This document shows positions 42,508 through 51,731 of a stretch of 64,000 nt of DNA, piece by piece. Position 1 is the stretch's first letter. The number at the start of each line of letters is the position of its first letter. This DNA comes from Acidobacteriota bacterium. GTDB taxonomy: Bacteria; Acidobacteriota; Terriglobia; Terriglobales; Acidobacteriaceae. Where the stretch lies: assembly GCA_013289765.1 (NCBI GenBank), contig JABCZI010000012.1, positions 88,070-152,069 on the forward strand, given 5' to 3'. A program made the translations under genes and the position numbers. Below the pieces are notes generated by a model that saw only the letters and a program-made list of their open reading frames with translations, did not search any database and had not been told where the DNA came from.

Positions 42508-43068
42508 CTACCGCGGCCACAACCACCCAAACGTCCCCGCCGTCAGCAGCGCATAAATAAATCCGTCGACCACGTGCTTAAAAGTCACGCTCCACGCCTG
42601 CCCCTTCCAGATCGAATCCTGAAGATGTCCTACTGCATACCCGAGTAATGCCGTAAGGGCTGCCAGGTGGAATACGACTGGGTAGCGAGTCCCGGGGCTG
42701 AGCGTGGTTCCCGCCACAATAGCCACCAAGATGCTGACTACGACGCAGTAAACAAACCATAGCCCCAAATATTTCCCCATCGCCGGCGGCCCGCTCGGCA
42801 TCACAGTCAAAAGCCCGATCGGCCCACGCTTGAATTTCTCCACCACTTCAGACGACTTCATGTCTTTATGCGTAGTGTGCGGAAAATGGTACACCGGCCC
42901 CGGAGTCACGCCCGCCGCCCTTAGCGCATCAACCACTCTGTCTTCCTCGGGCAGCTTGCGATAATCGCTCTTGTGATAAGGCAGCACCATGTGCAGGATC
43001 GAACTCGCAACGAACACGATTACGGCTGAAAGCAGAATCGGCATCCATAAAGCGCTGATGGGAACCAT
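42508..43068 (-). CDS. Integral membrane protein of unknown function
   Basis: A 186-residue protein with about four hydrophobic helices: ALWMPILLSAVIVFVASSIL near the start, LGLWFVYCVVVSILVAIVAG near 110, VVFHLAALTALLGYAVG, and FKHVVDGFIYALLTAGTFGW at the end. Between helices 1 and 2 is a polar loop containing YHKSDYRKLPEEDRVVDALR and the HFPHTTHKDM cluster of histidines, a possible metal site. I do not recognise the family. It is convergent with polA and divergent from the MFS gene. Confidence 0.75.
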   Translation of the reverse strand: MVPISALWMPILLSAVIVFVASSILHMVLPYHKSDYRKLPEEDRVVDALRAAGVTPGPVYHFPHTTHKDMKSSEVVEKFKRGPIGLLTVMPSGPPAMGKYLGLWFVYCVVVSILVAIVAGTTLSPGTRYPVVFHLAALTALLGYAVGHLQDSIWKGQAWSVTFKHVVDGFIYALLTAGTFGWLWPR

Positions 43069-43234
43069 CGATCCTCCTCAATAGCGGAATGTGTGCAAGG
43101 AAAGTTCCTGGTCCGGAACTCGCCGGAAGCCTACGCTCTGCTGGCGGACCTAGTCAAACGCCGGTTTGTGCAAGGCTGCGCGACTCTTCAGCCGCTCCGA
43201 CACCGAAGCAATATACTTAAGGACGTAAATAATA

Positions 43235-44500
43235 ATGGCGACCCCTACCTTAGTCCCCAGCTCACTCAAATCTCTCACGCGTGATGGATGGCTTCTCTTC
43301 CTCACCCGGTTCATACGCCTCTTCGCCTATGGCTCGCTCTCTGTCGTCCTCGTTTTCTATCTGATTGGACTCGGACTCAGCGAGTCGCAAACCGGACTGC
43401 TCCTCACTCTCACCCTGGCCGGCGATACCGTCGTCTCCCTGTTTCTCACCACTCGCGCCGATCGCATGGGAAGGCGTCGCATGCTGATCGTCGGCGCTAT
43501 CCTGATGGCGGCCGCCGGCGTCGCCTTCGCCCTCACCAGCAACTACTTGCTGCTACTCGTCGCCGGCACGATCGGCGTCATCAGCCCCAGCGGCTATGAA
43601 GTCGGACCATTCCTCTCCATCGAGCAAGCCGCACTTTCTCATGTCATACCCGGCTCCGCCAGAACGGAAGTGTTTGCCTGGTACACGCTCGCAGGCTCGG
43701 TTGCGACCGCGCTGGGAGCGCTCTTCGGAGGCACTCTCACCCACGTGCTGCAAAAGACCGCAGTCGCGCCCGTTCTTAGCTATCGAGTGGTGGTCATTTC
43801 CTATGCGGCATTGGGCGCGTTGTTGGCGCTGATCTTCACTCGCCTCTCGCCGGCTGCGGAAGTACGCCAGCCCGGAGAAGAACCGTCGCCCGGGAATATG
43901 AAAAGGTTTTTAGGAATCGGCCACTCACGAAGTGTAGTTGCCAAGCTCTCAGCCCTGTTCGCCCTCGATTCCTTCGCAGGGGGATTCGTCGTGCAGAGCT
44001 TCGCTGCCTACTGGTTCTATCTGCGCTTCGGCGTAGACCCCGGAACACTCGGCGTGATTTTCTTTTGGGCAAACATCTTCGCGGGGATCTCATCCCTGCT
44101 GGCGTCCCGCCTGGCCGCGCGCTTCGGTCTCATCAAGACGATGGTCGCCACCCATCTTCCCTCCAACATCCTGCTGATCCTTGTCCCGCTCATGCCCAAC
44201 CTGAAGCTGGCGGTCCTCGTCCTGCTGATTCGTTTCAGCATCAGCCAAATGGATGTCCCCACGCGCCAGTCCTACACCATGGCCGTCGTCCGGCCCGAGG
44301 AGCGATCCGCTGCCGCCGGAATCACCGGCGTGGCGCGAACCACCGGCGCCGCAATCAGCCCATTGTTTGTAGGATTTCTTTTTGCCCGGCCTTCGCTGAT
44401 TAGCGCGCCCTTCTTCATCGCAGGGACACTGAAGATTATCTACGACATCGTCCTCTACAAGCAGTTCGTAAGCTTGCGCCCCCCGGAGGAAGCTTCCTAA
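43235..44500 (+). CDS. MFS transporter
   Basis: A 421-residue major facilitator protein with 12 hydrophobic helices (first FIRLFAYGSLSVVLVFYLIG, later KLSALFALDSFAGGFVVQSF) and the motif-A-like loop RADRMGRRRMLIVGAILM between helices 2 and 3. A second, weaker version (LASRLAARFGLIKTM) occurs between helices 8 and 9. It resembles drug or metabolite exporters of the MFS_1 group, but substrate is not evident. ATG 43235 is used. It precedes a convergent chromate transporter gene. Confidence 0.9.
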   Translation: MATPTLVPSSLKSLTRDGWLLFLTRFIRLFAYGSLSVVLVFYLIGLGLSESQTGLLLTLTLAGDTVVSLFLTTRADRMGRRRMLIVGAILMAAAGVAFALTSNYLLLLVAGTIGVISPSGYEVGPFLSIEQAALSHVIPGSARTEVFAWYTLAGSVATALGALFGGTLTHVLQKTAVAPVLSYRVVVISYAALGALLALIFTRLSPAAEVRQPGEEPSPGNMKRFLGIGHSRSVVAKLSALFALDSFAGGFVVQSFAAYWFYLRFGVDPGTLGVIFFWANIFAGISSLLASRLAARFGLIKTMVATHLPSNILLILVPLMPNLKLAVLVLLIRFSISQMDVPTRQSYTMAVVRPEERSAAAGITGVARTTGAAISPLFVGFLFARPSLISAPFFIAGTLKIIYDIVLYKQFVSLRPPEEAS

Positions 44501-44512
44501 AGCTTGGTGTGT

Positions 44513-44612
44513 GCGCGTCGGACACTCCTGTCCGACAACTGCTCGCACCAACAATGAAGCGGGTGCCCCGTCCTTGTCTCTCCGTTCTTTGGAGAGACGG
44601 GGCGGGGACTTT
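44513..44612. repeat. Nested palindromic elements between MFS and chrA
   Basis: A short palindrome (TCGGACACTCCTGTCCGA, about 44518-44535) is followed by a stem made of GTGCCCCGTCC and its near-inverse in GACGGGGCGGGG, around TCTCTCC...GGAGAGA (about 44565-44610). The second resembles hairpins at 42423 and 54066. The two genes converge here, so it may also end transcription. Confidence 0.55.
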
Positions 44613-44654
44613 GACTACTTGCCCAGAAATCCGACCAATCGCGAGAAGCACTCC

Positions 44655-45824
44655 TCACCCCCTGGCAATCCAGCCGACAATTCCAGCTCCCAAGATCAAC
44701 CACGCCGAATTTACCTTGATCCGAAATAATGCGATAAGACTGAAGACCAGAATCGCAGCTGTGAGCCCATCAGTGATTGACCCTCTTCCTAATTGCCACG
44801 CGACCACTGCCATCAAAGCCAGCGACCCCACAACAATCCCATCCAACACCGCTCCCGCCAAAGGCGAGCGCCGAATCTTCGGAATCAGCGGCCCTCCAAT
44901 CGCGACAAACACAAACCCTGGCAAAAAAATCCCAGCCGTTGCGAAAAACGCTCCAGGCAAGCCGCCGACCAGGTAGCCAATAAATGTCGCGGTCGTGAAA
45001 ACCGGTCCCGGCGTGAATTGCCCCACCGCCACCGAATCGATGAGCTGCTTTTCCGTCAACCAATGCAGATGATCGACAAACTCCGACCGCAGAAACGCCA
45101 ACAGCACATAGCCGCTTCCAAAGACGATGGACCCAATCTTCAAAAAGGAAAAAAACAAACGAACCATGCTGACCGGCACAATCGTGGCCGCCACTACCAG
45201 AGCCGCGAGGCCTGCTTTCGAGAACATTTTCGGCAAGCCAATCCCACACAATGCCGCGGGGAAACTTCTACCTTTCCGCAGCCACCACGTAATCCCGGAA
45301 CCCGCGCCCGCGATTATCAACACGAACAACGGACCCAATCCGGCGAAATTCAAAACCGCCGCCACGCAACCGATCAAAGCGAGCACAGGCGTTTTCGCAG
45401 CCGTTCTCCCCAAATTCCACAAGGCTTGAATAATTATTGCAATCACCACCGGCTTGATCGCGCGAAGAACTCCCTCCGCCTGCGGCAACGAACCAAAGCG
45501 CACGTAAGCGCGCGCGATCAGTGACACCAAAACCGCCGCGGGAATAATAAAGCAGGTACCCGCCACAAGCAGCCCGGGCCATCCGCGCAGCGAATGCCCA
45601 ATAAAAATACCGACTTCGGTTGAGCTCGGCCCCGGAATAAGGCTGGCTGCGGCCACGCGGTCAAGAAAATCTTCTTTAGTAATCCATCTCCGCTTACGGA
45701 CGAACTCATCTTCCATCATCGCGATGTGCGCCGCCGGTCCGCCAAACGCGATCGTACCCAACTTCAAAAAAATCAACGCCAACTCAAAAAGGGGAACTCG
45801 ATGCTTGACGATTGCTTCGGTCAA
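44655..45824 (-). CDS. chrA: Chromate transporter, long two-domain form
   Basis: Chromate efflux protein of the CHR superfamily: two homologous halves. The first half shows FLKLGTIAFGGPAAHIAMME, EDEFVRKRRWITKEDFLDRV and SLIPGPSSTEVGIFIGHSLR; the second, FSFLKIGSIVFGSGYVLLAF, HWLTEKQLIDSVAVGQFTPG and GPVFTTATFIGYLVGGLPG. The paired GGP/GSG and PGP motifs are the family mark. At 389 residues with about 11 helices it fits the long form. Whether chromate or sulfate-like anions are moved cannot be known from sequence. Confidence 0.93.
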   Translation of the reverse strand: MTEAIVKHRVPLFELALIFLKLGTIAFGGPAAHIAMMEDEFVRKRRWITKEDFLDRVAAASLIPGPSSTEVGIFIGHSLRGWPGLLVAGTCFIIPAAVLVSLIARAYVRFGSLPQAEGVLRAIKPVVIAIIIQALWNLGRTAAKTPVLALIGCVAAVLNFAGLGPLFVLIIAGAGSGITWWLRKGRSFPAALCGIGLPKMFSKAGLAALVVAATIVPVSMVRLFFSFLKIGSIVFGSGYVLLAFLRSEFVDHLHWLTEKQLIDSVAVGQFTPGPVFTTATFIGYLVGGLPGAFFATAGIFLPGFVFVAIGGPLIPKIRRSPLAGAVLDGIVVGSLALMAVVAWQLGRGSITDGLTAAILVFSLIALFRIKVNSAWLILGAGIVGWIARG

Positions 45825-45907
45825 CTGTCGTATCTCGCCGGGGATTTTGATCTCAAATAAGCCGCCCTGAAAGCCGGCGCTGTCCCGAAGTCTACGCGAT
45901 CACGACA

Positions 45908-45952
45908 CATGTGGGGACAGCCGCCCCCGGCTGTCCGCCTCGCGCAGCGAGG
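45908..45952. repeat. GACAGCCGCC-type palindromic repeat
   Basis: GGACAGCCGCCCCCGGCTGTCC core followed by GCCTCGCGCAGCGAGG. Lies between the divergent glmM stop side and the chrA start. Confidence 0.75.
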
Positions 45953-45965
45953 TCTCTCGCCCTCG

Positions 45966-47345
45966 CTATACCCCCAGCACCCTCTGAATCTCCCCCGCAA
46001 TCCCCGCCGTCAACGCCAGCATCTTTTCTTCCGACTCCGCCTCCACCATTACTCGCGCCAGCGCTTCCGTCCCTGAATACCGCACCACCACGCGCCCGTT
46101 CCCATCTAGTTCGCTCTCCGCCGCTGCAATCGCCCGCTGCACCTCAGGCACCTGCGCAAAAGGAACCTTCTCCCGCACCCGCACGTTCTGAATTTTTTGC
46201 GGAAACACTTTCAAATCTCCCACCAGTTCCGCCAGCGTCTTCCCCGACCGCACCAGCACGTCCATCACCCGCAAAGCGGTCAGCAGTCCGTCGCCCGTGG
46301 TCGCCTCGCCATCACGAAAAATAATATGCCCGGACTGTTCCCCGCCCAGCGTCGCTCCGGTCTTCAACATCTCTTCCAGAACATATTTATCGCCCACATT
46401 CGCGCGCAACATTCGAATCCCGGATTTCTTCAGCGCAATTTCCACGCCCATGTTCGACATGGTCGTCGCCACCACGGTCGAGCCCGCCAGTTTTCCCCGC
46501 GCCTGCAGATCGCGCGCCGTCAGCAGCAGAACTCCATCGCCATTCACCACGCGCCCTTGAGCATCGCAGAACAGAGCGCGGTCCGCATCGCCGTCAAACG
46601 TAACGCCCAGATCAAACTTCCCGCCGGACTCCCGCACCGTCCGCCCCAGCGTTTCCGGATGCAGCGCCCCGCATCCTTCATTAATATTTTTGCCGTCCGG
46701 AGTAATGTGAGTGAACGTCGCCTGAACTCGCAACTTGTGAAACAACTCCGGAGCCTCCGCCGTGGCCGCCCCATTCGCGCAATCCACCAGCACTCGCAAC
46801 CGGCTCAAATCGGCGGACACGCTTCCCGCCAGTTCTTCGATGTAGGCCTTGCGCAGCGCCAACTCTCCCGGCAGCGAGGGGCCAGCAATCTTCAATGCAG
46901 TATCGTCCGCCGCGCCCGGCTTCTCCAGCAGCGCGAAAATTTCTTTCTCGATCGCCAACTCGCGCGCATCGGTCAGCTTGAATCCATCCCCGGAAAAAAC
47001 TTTGATCCCGTTATCCATCCACGGATTATGCGATGCCGAAATCACGACTCCCGCCGCCAACCCGCGCGACCGCGCTAGATACGCAACGCCCGGCGTAGTA
47101 ATCACACCGGCGCTGTGCACCTCCACGCCAACCGCCGCCATGCCGGAGGCGACGCGGTCCGTGATCCACGCACTCGACTCGCGCGTGTCCTGCCCGATCA
47201 CCGCCTGTGCCTTTGGCGTGGCACGCATCAAATCATGCCCGAGCGCTCGCCCAATCAGATACGTGCTCTCCGCTGTAAGTGGAAACGCTCCCGCCACGCC
47301 GCGGATTCCATCAGTCCCAAACAATTGTCGACTTGGTTTGCTCAT
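45966..47345 (-). CDS. glmM: Phosphoglucosamine mutase
   Basis: Converts glucosamine-6-phosphate to glucosamine-1-phosphate for peptidoglycan and lipopolysaccharide. The opening LFGTDGIRGVAG, the active serine loop AGVVISASHNPWMDNGIKVF (near 105), the metal loop VTFDGDADRALFCD, the sugar loop GEQSGHIIFRD, and the phosphate-binding RYSGTEALARVMVEA are all present. At 459 residues it is close to the usual length. It follows cdaR and cdaA on the same strand, as in many Firmicutes, though a 162-base gap with palindromes separates it from cdaR. Confidence 0.96.
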   Translation of the reverse strand: MSKPSRQLFGTDGIRGVAGAFPLTAESTYLIGRALGHDLMRATPKAQAVIGQDTRESSAWITDRVASGMAAVGVEVHSAGVITTPGVAYLARSRGLAAGVVISASHNPWMDNGIKVFSGDGFKLTDARELAIEKEIFALLEKPGAADDTALKIAGPSLPGELALRKAYIEELAGSVSADLSRLRVLVDCANGAATAEAPELFHKLRVQATFTHITPDGKNINEGCGALHPETLGRTVRESGGKFDLGVTFDGDADRALFCDAQGRVVNGDGVLLLTARDLQARGKLAGSTVVATTMSNMGVEIALKKSGIRMLRANVGDKYVLEEMLKTGATLGGEQSGHIIFRDGEATTGDGLLTALRVMDVLVRSGKTLAELVGDLKVFPQKIQNVRVREKVPFAQVPEVQRAIAAAESELDGNGRVVVRYSGTEALARVMVEAESEEKMLALTAGIAGEIQRVLGV

Positions 47346-47412
47346 AAATTTTGCGGATTCGCATTGCGCATAAATTCCGTGGATTCCGGAGTGGTCATTC
47401 CGGAGTGGAAGA

Positions 47413-47465
47413 GCGGCGCTTTAGCGCCGCGTGAATCGCTCCATGAGTCCGGGCTTTAGCCCCCG
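47413..47465. repeat. Two palindromes with TTTAG centres in the cdaR-glmM gap
   Basis: GCGGCGCTTTAGCGCCGC at 47413-47430 is nearly perfect around TTTA, and GGGCTTTAGCCCC follows at about 47451-47463. Relatives with TTTAG, TTCAG or TTCC centres occur at 56670, 57843 and 59055-59109. Could form tight hairpins in the cdaA-cdaR-glmM transcript. Confidence 0.6.
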
Positions 47466-47507
47466 TCGCTTTTGTCGCGCCGCCGCGGTCGAAATTCTTC
47501 TAGTGCA

Positions 47508-48188
47508 TCAAGGCTCTCTCTCAGCCGGTGCTCTCTTTTCCATGATTACCGTCACCCGCACCGGCACAGGCTGCACCACTTGTACCATCGCATCCGGAAC
47601 GTACGCATTTGTCACAAAGGTCGCCTGCGTGGTCGTCTGGGAAGCGTCGATCGGATCGGTCGTGGCCGCATCGACCAGTTCAACGTGATGCCGCGGCCCG
47701 GTGATCGTGATCCGCTCCGGATCCACCTGCACCCTCGCAATCTGCTCTCCCGCTGCAAAATCTCCCGTCACTCGCGCATGAATCTCCACCTCGCGCGTCA
47801 GCCGCGAATCGAAACTCAAATGCACCTGGCTCGGCACTACTTGCACTACCGTCAACTCGCGCTGCAGCCGAATTTGTTGCGCCTTCAGATCAAACGTTCG
47901 CTCGCCCGGCTTCGTATCTCCCAGTTCCAACTCGGCGTGGATGTCCGTCGATCGCAGTTCCCGAATCAAGCGCTCCGGCCCGCGCACTCGGACCAACGCA
48001 TCCGGGATCGCTGCCGAACTAATCTCCAACTCCGCCGGCATATGCTGAAATTCAATCGGCACTCGAAGCGCAACCTCCGCCGGTTCCTGGTCCGCCGAAA
48101 TCGCCATCCATAACCCAGTCGCCAGCAACAGCGACAAAGCCTTCAGCCAGAAGTTATGCAGTACCCAGCGTTGCAGCAGCCCCATCAT
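47508..48188 (-). CDS. cdaR: YbbR-domain protein (CdaR-like)
   Basis: A 226-residue protein with one N-terminal membrane helix (FWLKALSLLLATGLWMAISA), then two or more YbbR repeats (e.g. VPIEFQHMPAELEISSAAIP, TVVQVVPSQVHLSFDSRLTR, VTGDFAAGEQIARVQVDPER). In Firmicutes CdaR is the membrane regulator of the diadenylate cyclase CdaA. Here it overlaps the cdaA stop codon (ATGA at 48185-48188) and precedes glmM, the conserved order. It should act outside the cytoplasmic membrane, controlling c-di-AMP synthesis. Confidence 0.9.
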   Translation of the reverse strand: MMGLLQRWVLHNFWLKALSLLLATGLWMAISADQEPAEVALRVPIEFQHMPAELEISSAAIPDALVRVRGPERLIRELRSTDIHAELELGDTKPGERTFDLKAQQIRLQRELTVVQVVPSQVHLSFDSRLTREVEIHARVTGDFAAGEQIARVQVDPERITITGPRHHVELVDAATTDPIDASQTTTQATFVTNAYVPDAMVQVVQPVPVRVTVIMEKRAPAEREP

Positions 48189-49078
48189 AGCGGGCGCTCC
48201 ATCCCCGGATCATCGTCCTCATCCGCGCTCATCGGCGCCCGCGCCCGCAATGGCGATTCCATATTCGCATCCGACTCGTCATCCTCGCGCGGCACCCCCG
48301 TGGGCAGTACCACCGGCGCCATATACCGCCGCAGTTCAGCGCTCAAACGCTCGCGCAATTGCTCCGCCGACAGATCCCGTTCGATCTTGCCTCCCACCGC
48401 CATGCTGATCGCGCCCGATTCTTCGGAAACAATTACTGCGATTGCGTCGGTCTCTTCCGTGATCCCGATCCCCGCCCGATGCCGCGTGCCCATCTGCGTC
48501 GACAACACCGGATTCATCGACAGTGGCAAGAAACAAGCCGCCGCCGCCAGGCGGTCTTTCTGGATAATTACCGCTCCGTCGTGCAGGGGTGCGCTTGGCC
48601 GGAAAATTGTCGCCAGAAGATCGTAGGAAAGCTTCGCATCCATGGCGACGCCGCTCTCGACATACGTCCGCAATCCGATCTCGCGCTCAATCACGATGAG
48701 CGCGCCGGTCTGATGCTGAGAAAATAAATTTGCCGCCAGCACAATGTCGTCATACGAATCGCCTTCCACCGCCGATCCGCGCAGAAAGCTTACCCGGCGC
48801 CCCACGTCCGATAGCACATGCCGGATCTCCGACTGGAATACCACAATCAGCGCGAACACCACATAGGGCAGCAGATGGCTCACCAGCCAGTTCAATGTAA
48901 TCAGCTGACCAATCCGCGCCAGGTAGAACGCCACCGCCACCGCCGCCAGTCCGGCCAGCATCGGCGCCGCGCGCGTCCCCCGGATCATCACCAGCACTTC
49001 GTAAATAATCAGCGCCACCAGCAGAATGTCGAGCATCGTGAACGACACTCTCAACCATGGCGCCATCAGTTGCGTCAC
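48185..49078 (-). CDS. cdaA: Diadenylate cyclase (CdaA)
   Basis: Makes c-di-AMP from two ATP at the membrane. N-terminal membrane helices (VSFTMLDILLVALIIYEVLV, AGLAAVAVAFYLARIGQLIT, LLPYVVFALIVVFQSEIRHV) are followed by the DAC domain, whose motifs APLHDGAVIIQ (DGA) and MGTRHRAGIGITEETDAIAV (RHR) are intact; SEESGAISMAVGG also follows. At 297 residues it is a little longer than usual because of a charged tail. Overlap with cdaR means translational coupling. This is the first gene of cdaA-cdaR-glmM. Confidence 0.96.
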   Translation of the reverse strand: MTQLMAPWLRVSFTMLDILLVALIIYEVLVMIRGTRAAPMLAGLAAVAVAFYLARIGQLITLNWLVSHLLPYVVFALIVVFQSEIRHVLSDVGRRVSFLRGSAVEGDSYDDIVLAANLFSQHQTGALIVIEREIGLRTYVESGVAMDAKLSYDLLATIFRPSAPLHDGAVIIQKDRLAAAACFLPLSMNPVLSTQMGTRHRAGIGITEETDAIAVIVSEESGAISMAVGGKIERDLSAEQLRERLSAELRRYMAPVVLPTGVPREDDESDANMESPLRARAPMSADEDDDPGMERPL

Positions 49079-49194
49079 TGCATTTTCCCCATTCTGCGGA
49101 ATTTCCCCAGGGAGAACCCTACATTCTAATGCAGCCGATAGTGAACCCCAGGATAATAAGCGGCGGGGATAGTGTCGCGGTTTGCCAAATCCTT

Positions 49195-49241
49195 ATGTGA
49201 GGACACGCCCTCGGCTGTCCAGTCGAGCGCAGCTCGACAGG
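49195..49241. repeat. GACAGCCGCC-type palindromic repeat
   Basis: Carries GGACACGCCCTCGGCTGTCC and the palindromic tail TCGAGCGCAGCTCGA. Lies in the ~270-base gap between cdaA (divergent) and the hypothetical gene at 49351; the rest of that gap shows nothing recognisable. Confidence 0.7.
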
Positions 49242-49350
49242 TTCGTCTTCACCGGCGGCAAACTGAGGCACTACCGCGGCGGGCTGCTTCTTGCAAATCT
49301 GCGGCAGAATTGTACAATTCCACCGAATTAGTGCTGAAAGGAGAGTTTAT

Positions 49351-50322
49351 ATGCCATCCTTTCGTGCGGTGTGGGGTAAGGTCAGGGTCTTGCCGGTTTC
49401 GATATTTGCCGCGCTATGCTTAGTCGCCGTCCTGTCGCCTGATCCGCGAGCTCAGGAGCCATCCTCTCAATCGCGACAAGCTCCGGTTTCGAAATACGAT
49501 AAAGCCATCTTTCAGAATCCGATTCCAAGCGAGCAACTCGCATTTCTGAATCGTTTCGCCGGGATGCCGGCAAACGATGTCGTTCGCGACAAGCAATACC
49601 GCAAGTTAATGCACAGCGTGCTCCCCAGCTGCACCTTCCACTACGGCTGGGACATGTCACCCTTCGATGCCTTCGTGCGCGTGCTCACCGGCTCGCCTCT
49701 ACCGCTGCAAATTCGCGATAGCCGATACGTGGTCGTCTCCGGCAGGAGCGGTCCCTACTTAAATGGTCGGGGATTCATTTGGATTGATATGCAGGAGGGC
49801 ATCGTGCTGGCCGCATTCTATTTCCATCCAACCAACGGCGAACCCACGCCAACCCTTACGGTTTTTTCCCGGCAGGTAAAGGAAGAATCGCTCCAGATGA
49901 GCCAGCTTCCTCCTGCGTTCGCCGAAGCCTTGAGCCTATGGTCGGCTGAATCCGGCGTGCCGGCCGTGGCCACGCGTTACTTTATTGGCGACTCCAACAA
50001 AAAGATTCTTCTGGAACATGACGAAGATTACTGCGCGCCCATCAACGCGGCAACCGCGCCTCCTGCGTACGATTGCGAAGAGATGAATGCCGACGCCGCC
50101 GATATCGATCTCAATGCGGCCTATTATCTGGACCAAACCAATCACGCCACCAACGCCACGGCGTGGATGATCGTTGGTCCGGATCAAGTCGCATGGATCC
50201 AGCTTCGAGACAGCACTTGCAGGATTCGCCCGGACGGTTTGAGATGCCGCATCCGCATGACGCGCGAACGCACGCGGATAATCCTCACTCGTCCGCCCCT
50301 GCCGCATCCGCCGCATAAATAG
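49351..50322 (+). CDS. Exported hypothetical protein
   Basis: A 323-residue protein with a signal sequence (VRVLPVSIFAALCLVAVLSP, cut near PRAQ). GGAG at about 49339-49342 precedes the ATG. The mature part contains SEQLAFLNRFAGMPANDVVR and HYGWDMSPFDAFVRVLTGSP. Two Cys pairs appear to be CAPINAATAPPAYDC and CRIRPDGLRC. No known family was recognised. It is convergent with xseA. Confidence 0.65.
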   Translation: MPSFRAVWGKVRVLPVSIFAALCLVAVLSPDPRAQEPSSQSRQAPVSKYDKAIFQNPIPSEQLAFLNRFAGMPANDVVRDKQYRKLMHSVLPSCTFHYGWDMSPFDAFVRVLTGSPLPLQIRDSRYVVVSGRSGPYLNGRGFIWIDMQEGIVLAAFYFHPTNGEPTPTLTVFSRQVKEESLQMSQLPPAFAEALSLWSAESGVPAVATRYFIGDSNKKILLEHDEDYCAPINAATAPPAYDCEEMNADAADIDLNAAYYLDQTNHATNATAWMIVGPDQVAWIQLRDSTCRIRPDGLRCRIRMTRERTRIILTRPPLPHPPHK

Positions 50323-50333
50323 CCGGTTCTGGC

Positions 50334-51731
50334 TTATCGCGCTTTATCCGGGCTCGTTCGTTTCACCGTGGCTTCAATCTCTCCGCGCGCCACCCGAGTC
50401 CGGATTTCATCGCCACGCTTCACCTGCGCCGCGTCCTTCACTAAATTTCCCTCACCATCAAATACCAGCGCGTATCCTCGTTCCAGTATCGCGAGCGGCG
50501 AAAGCATGTCGAGCGCCCTGCCCATGCGCTCCACGCGCACCTTATTCTGCAGGAGCTGATTCCGCATCCCCGCCGTCATTGCCGCCGTTACCGCCTGAAG
50601 TTCTCCGCGCATCCCCGCCAGAACCCTGCGCAAATCGTAATGCCGCACCGCCGCCGAGACCGCTTCCCATCTCCGCCGCTTCTGTTCCAGCGCCTGCCGC
50701 TCGCCGCGCTCCAGCCGATATGTCAGATCGTCCACCTTCTGCTGCCGCTGCCGGATCAAATCCATCATGCGCGCGAACGCCCCGTCCTGCGCCCGTTCCA
50801 TCAGCGCCTGCCGCGCTTCCAGCAACCGACGTTCCATCGCCCGCACCAGCCGCTCCCGCACCGCCTCCGCCTGATTCTCCACTTCCACCCGCGAGCGGAT
50901 CACCAACTCCGCCGCCGCCGAAGGCGTTGGAGCGCGCAGGTCCGCCACGAAATCCACAATCGTGAAATCCGTCTCGTGACCCACCGCCGAAATTACCGGA
51001 ATCTCCGACGCAGACACCGCCCGCGCCAACCCTTCATGGTTGAACGCCGCCAAATCTTCCGCCGACCCTCCGCCGCGCCCCACAATGATCACTTCCACGC
51101 CGCGGCTCTCGTCGTTGCGAACTTCGTTGAAATACCGCACTCCGCTCGCGACCTCGGCAGCCGCCGCATCTCCCTGCACTTGCGCCGGATAAATCACCAC
51201 ACTCACTGAGTGATGCCGCCTCTGCAAAATGTTCAGGATGTCTCTCAGCGCCGCCGCCTGCGGCGACGTCACAATTCCAATTCGCGCCGGCAGCGTCGGA
51301 ATCGCCTTCTTCCGCTCCGCCGCAAACAGTCCTTCCGCTTCCAGCTTCGCCTTCAGTTGCTCAAATGCAACCTGCAATCCTCCCGCGCCCTTCGGCTCAA
51401 CGTATTCCGCCGCAATCTGCAAGTCGCCGCGCTCTTCATAAATCGTCACCCGCCCCCGCACCACCACCTGCATCCCATCCGCCGGACGAAACCGCAGCAG
51501 CCGCGCCTTCGAACTGAACATCACCACCTTAATCTGCGCGTTCCCGTCCTTCAGCGTGAAATAAAGATGCCCCGAACTCTGCGCCCGGAAATTGGAAATC
51601 TCCCCCTCCACCCACGCATCGGAATACTCCCGCTCCACATGCGACCGCACCGCCGCCACCAGGCCGCGCACCGTCCACACGCGCCGCTCCGGCGCCGTAA
51701 ACCGAAATCCAAGTTGATCAGTCAAAGACAT
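50334..51731 (-). CDS. xseA: Exodeoxyribonuclease VII large subunit
   Basis: Nuclease subunit that degrades single-stranded DNA, part of repair. The OB-fold N-terminal region is WVEGEISNFRAQSSGHLYFT, LKDGNAQIKVVMF. The catalytic domain starts near residue 120 and includes RIGIVTSPQAAALRDILNIL, EVIIVGRGGGSAEDLAAFN, IPVISAVGHETDFTIVDFVA, and DLRAPTPSAAAELV. A long coiled coil follows. ATG 51731 (MSLTDQLGFRFT) gives 465 residues; the longer reading from 51824 is not typical. The partner xseB is not obvious in the window. Confidence 0.95.
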   Translation of the reverse strand: MSLTDQLGFRFTAPERRVWTVRGLVAAVRSHVEREYSDAWVEGEISNFRAQSSGHLYFTLKDGNAQIKVVMFSSKARLLRFRPADGMQVVVRGRVTIYEERGDLQIAAEYVEPKGAGGLQVAFEQLKAKLEAEGLFAAERKKAIPTLPARIGIVTSPQAAALRDILNILQRRHHSVSVVIYPAQVQGDAAAAEVASGVRYFNEVRNDESRGVEVIIVGRGGGSAEDLAAFNHEGLARAVSASEIPVISAVGHETDFTIVDFVADLRAPTPSAAAELVIRSRVEVENQAEAVRERLVRAMERRLLEARQALMERAQDGAFARMMDLIRQRQQKVDDLTYRLERGERQALEQKRRRWEAVSAAVRHYDLRRVLAGMRGELQAVTAAMTAGMRNQLLQNKVRVERMGRALDMLSPLAILERGYALVFDGEGNLVKDAAQVKRGDEIRTRVARGEIEATVKRTSPDKAR

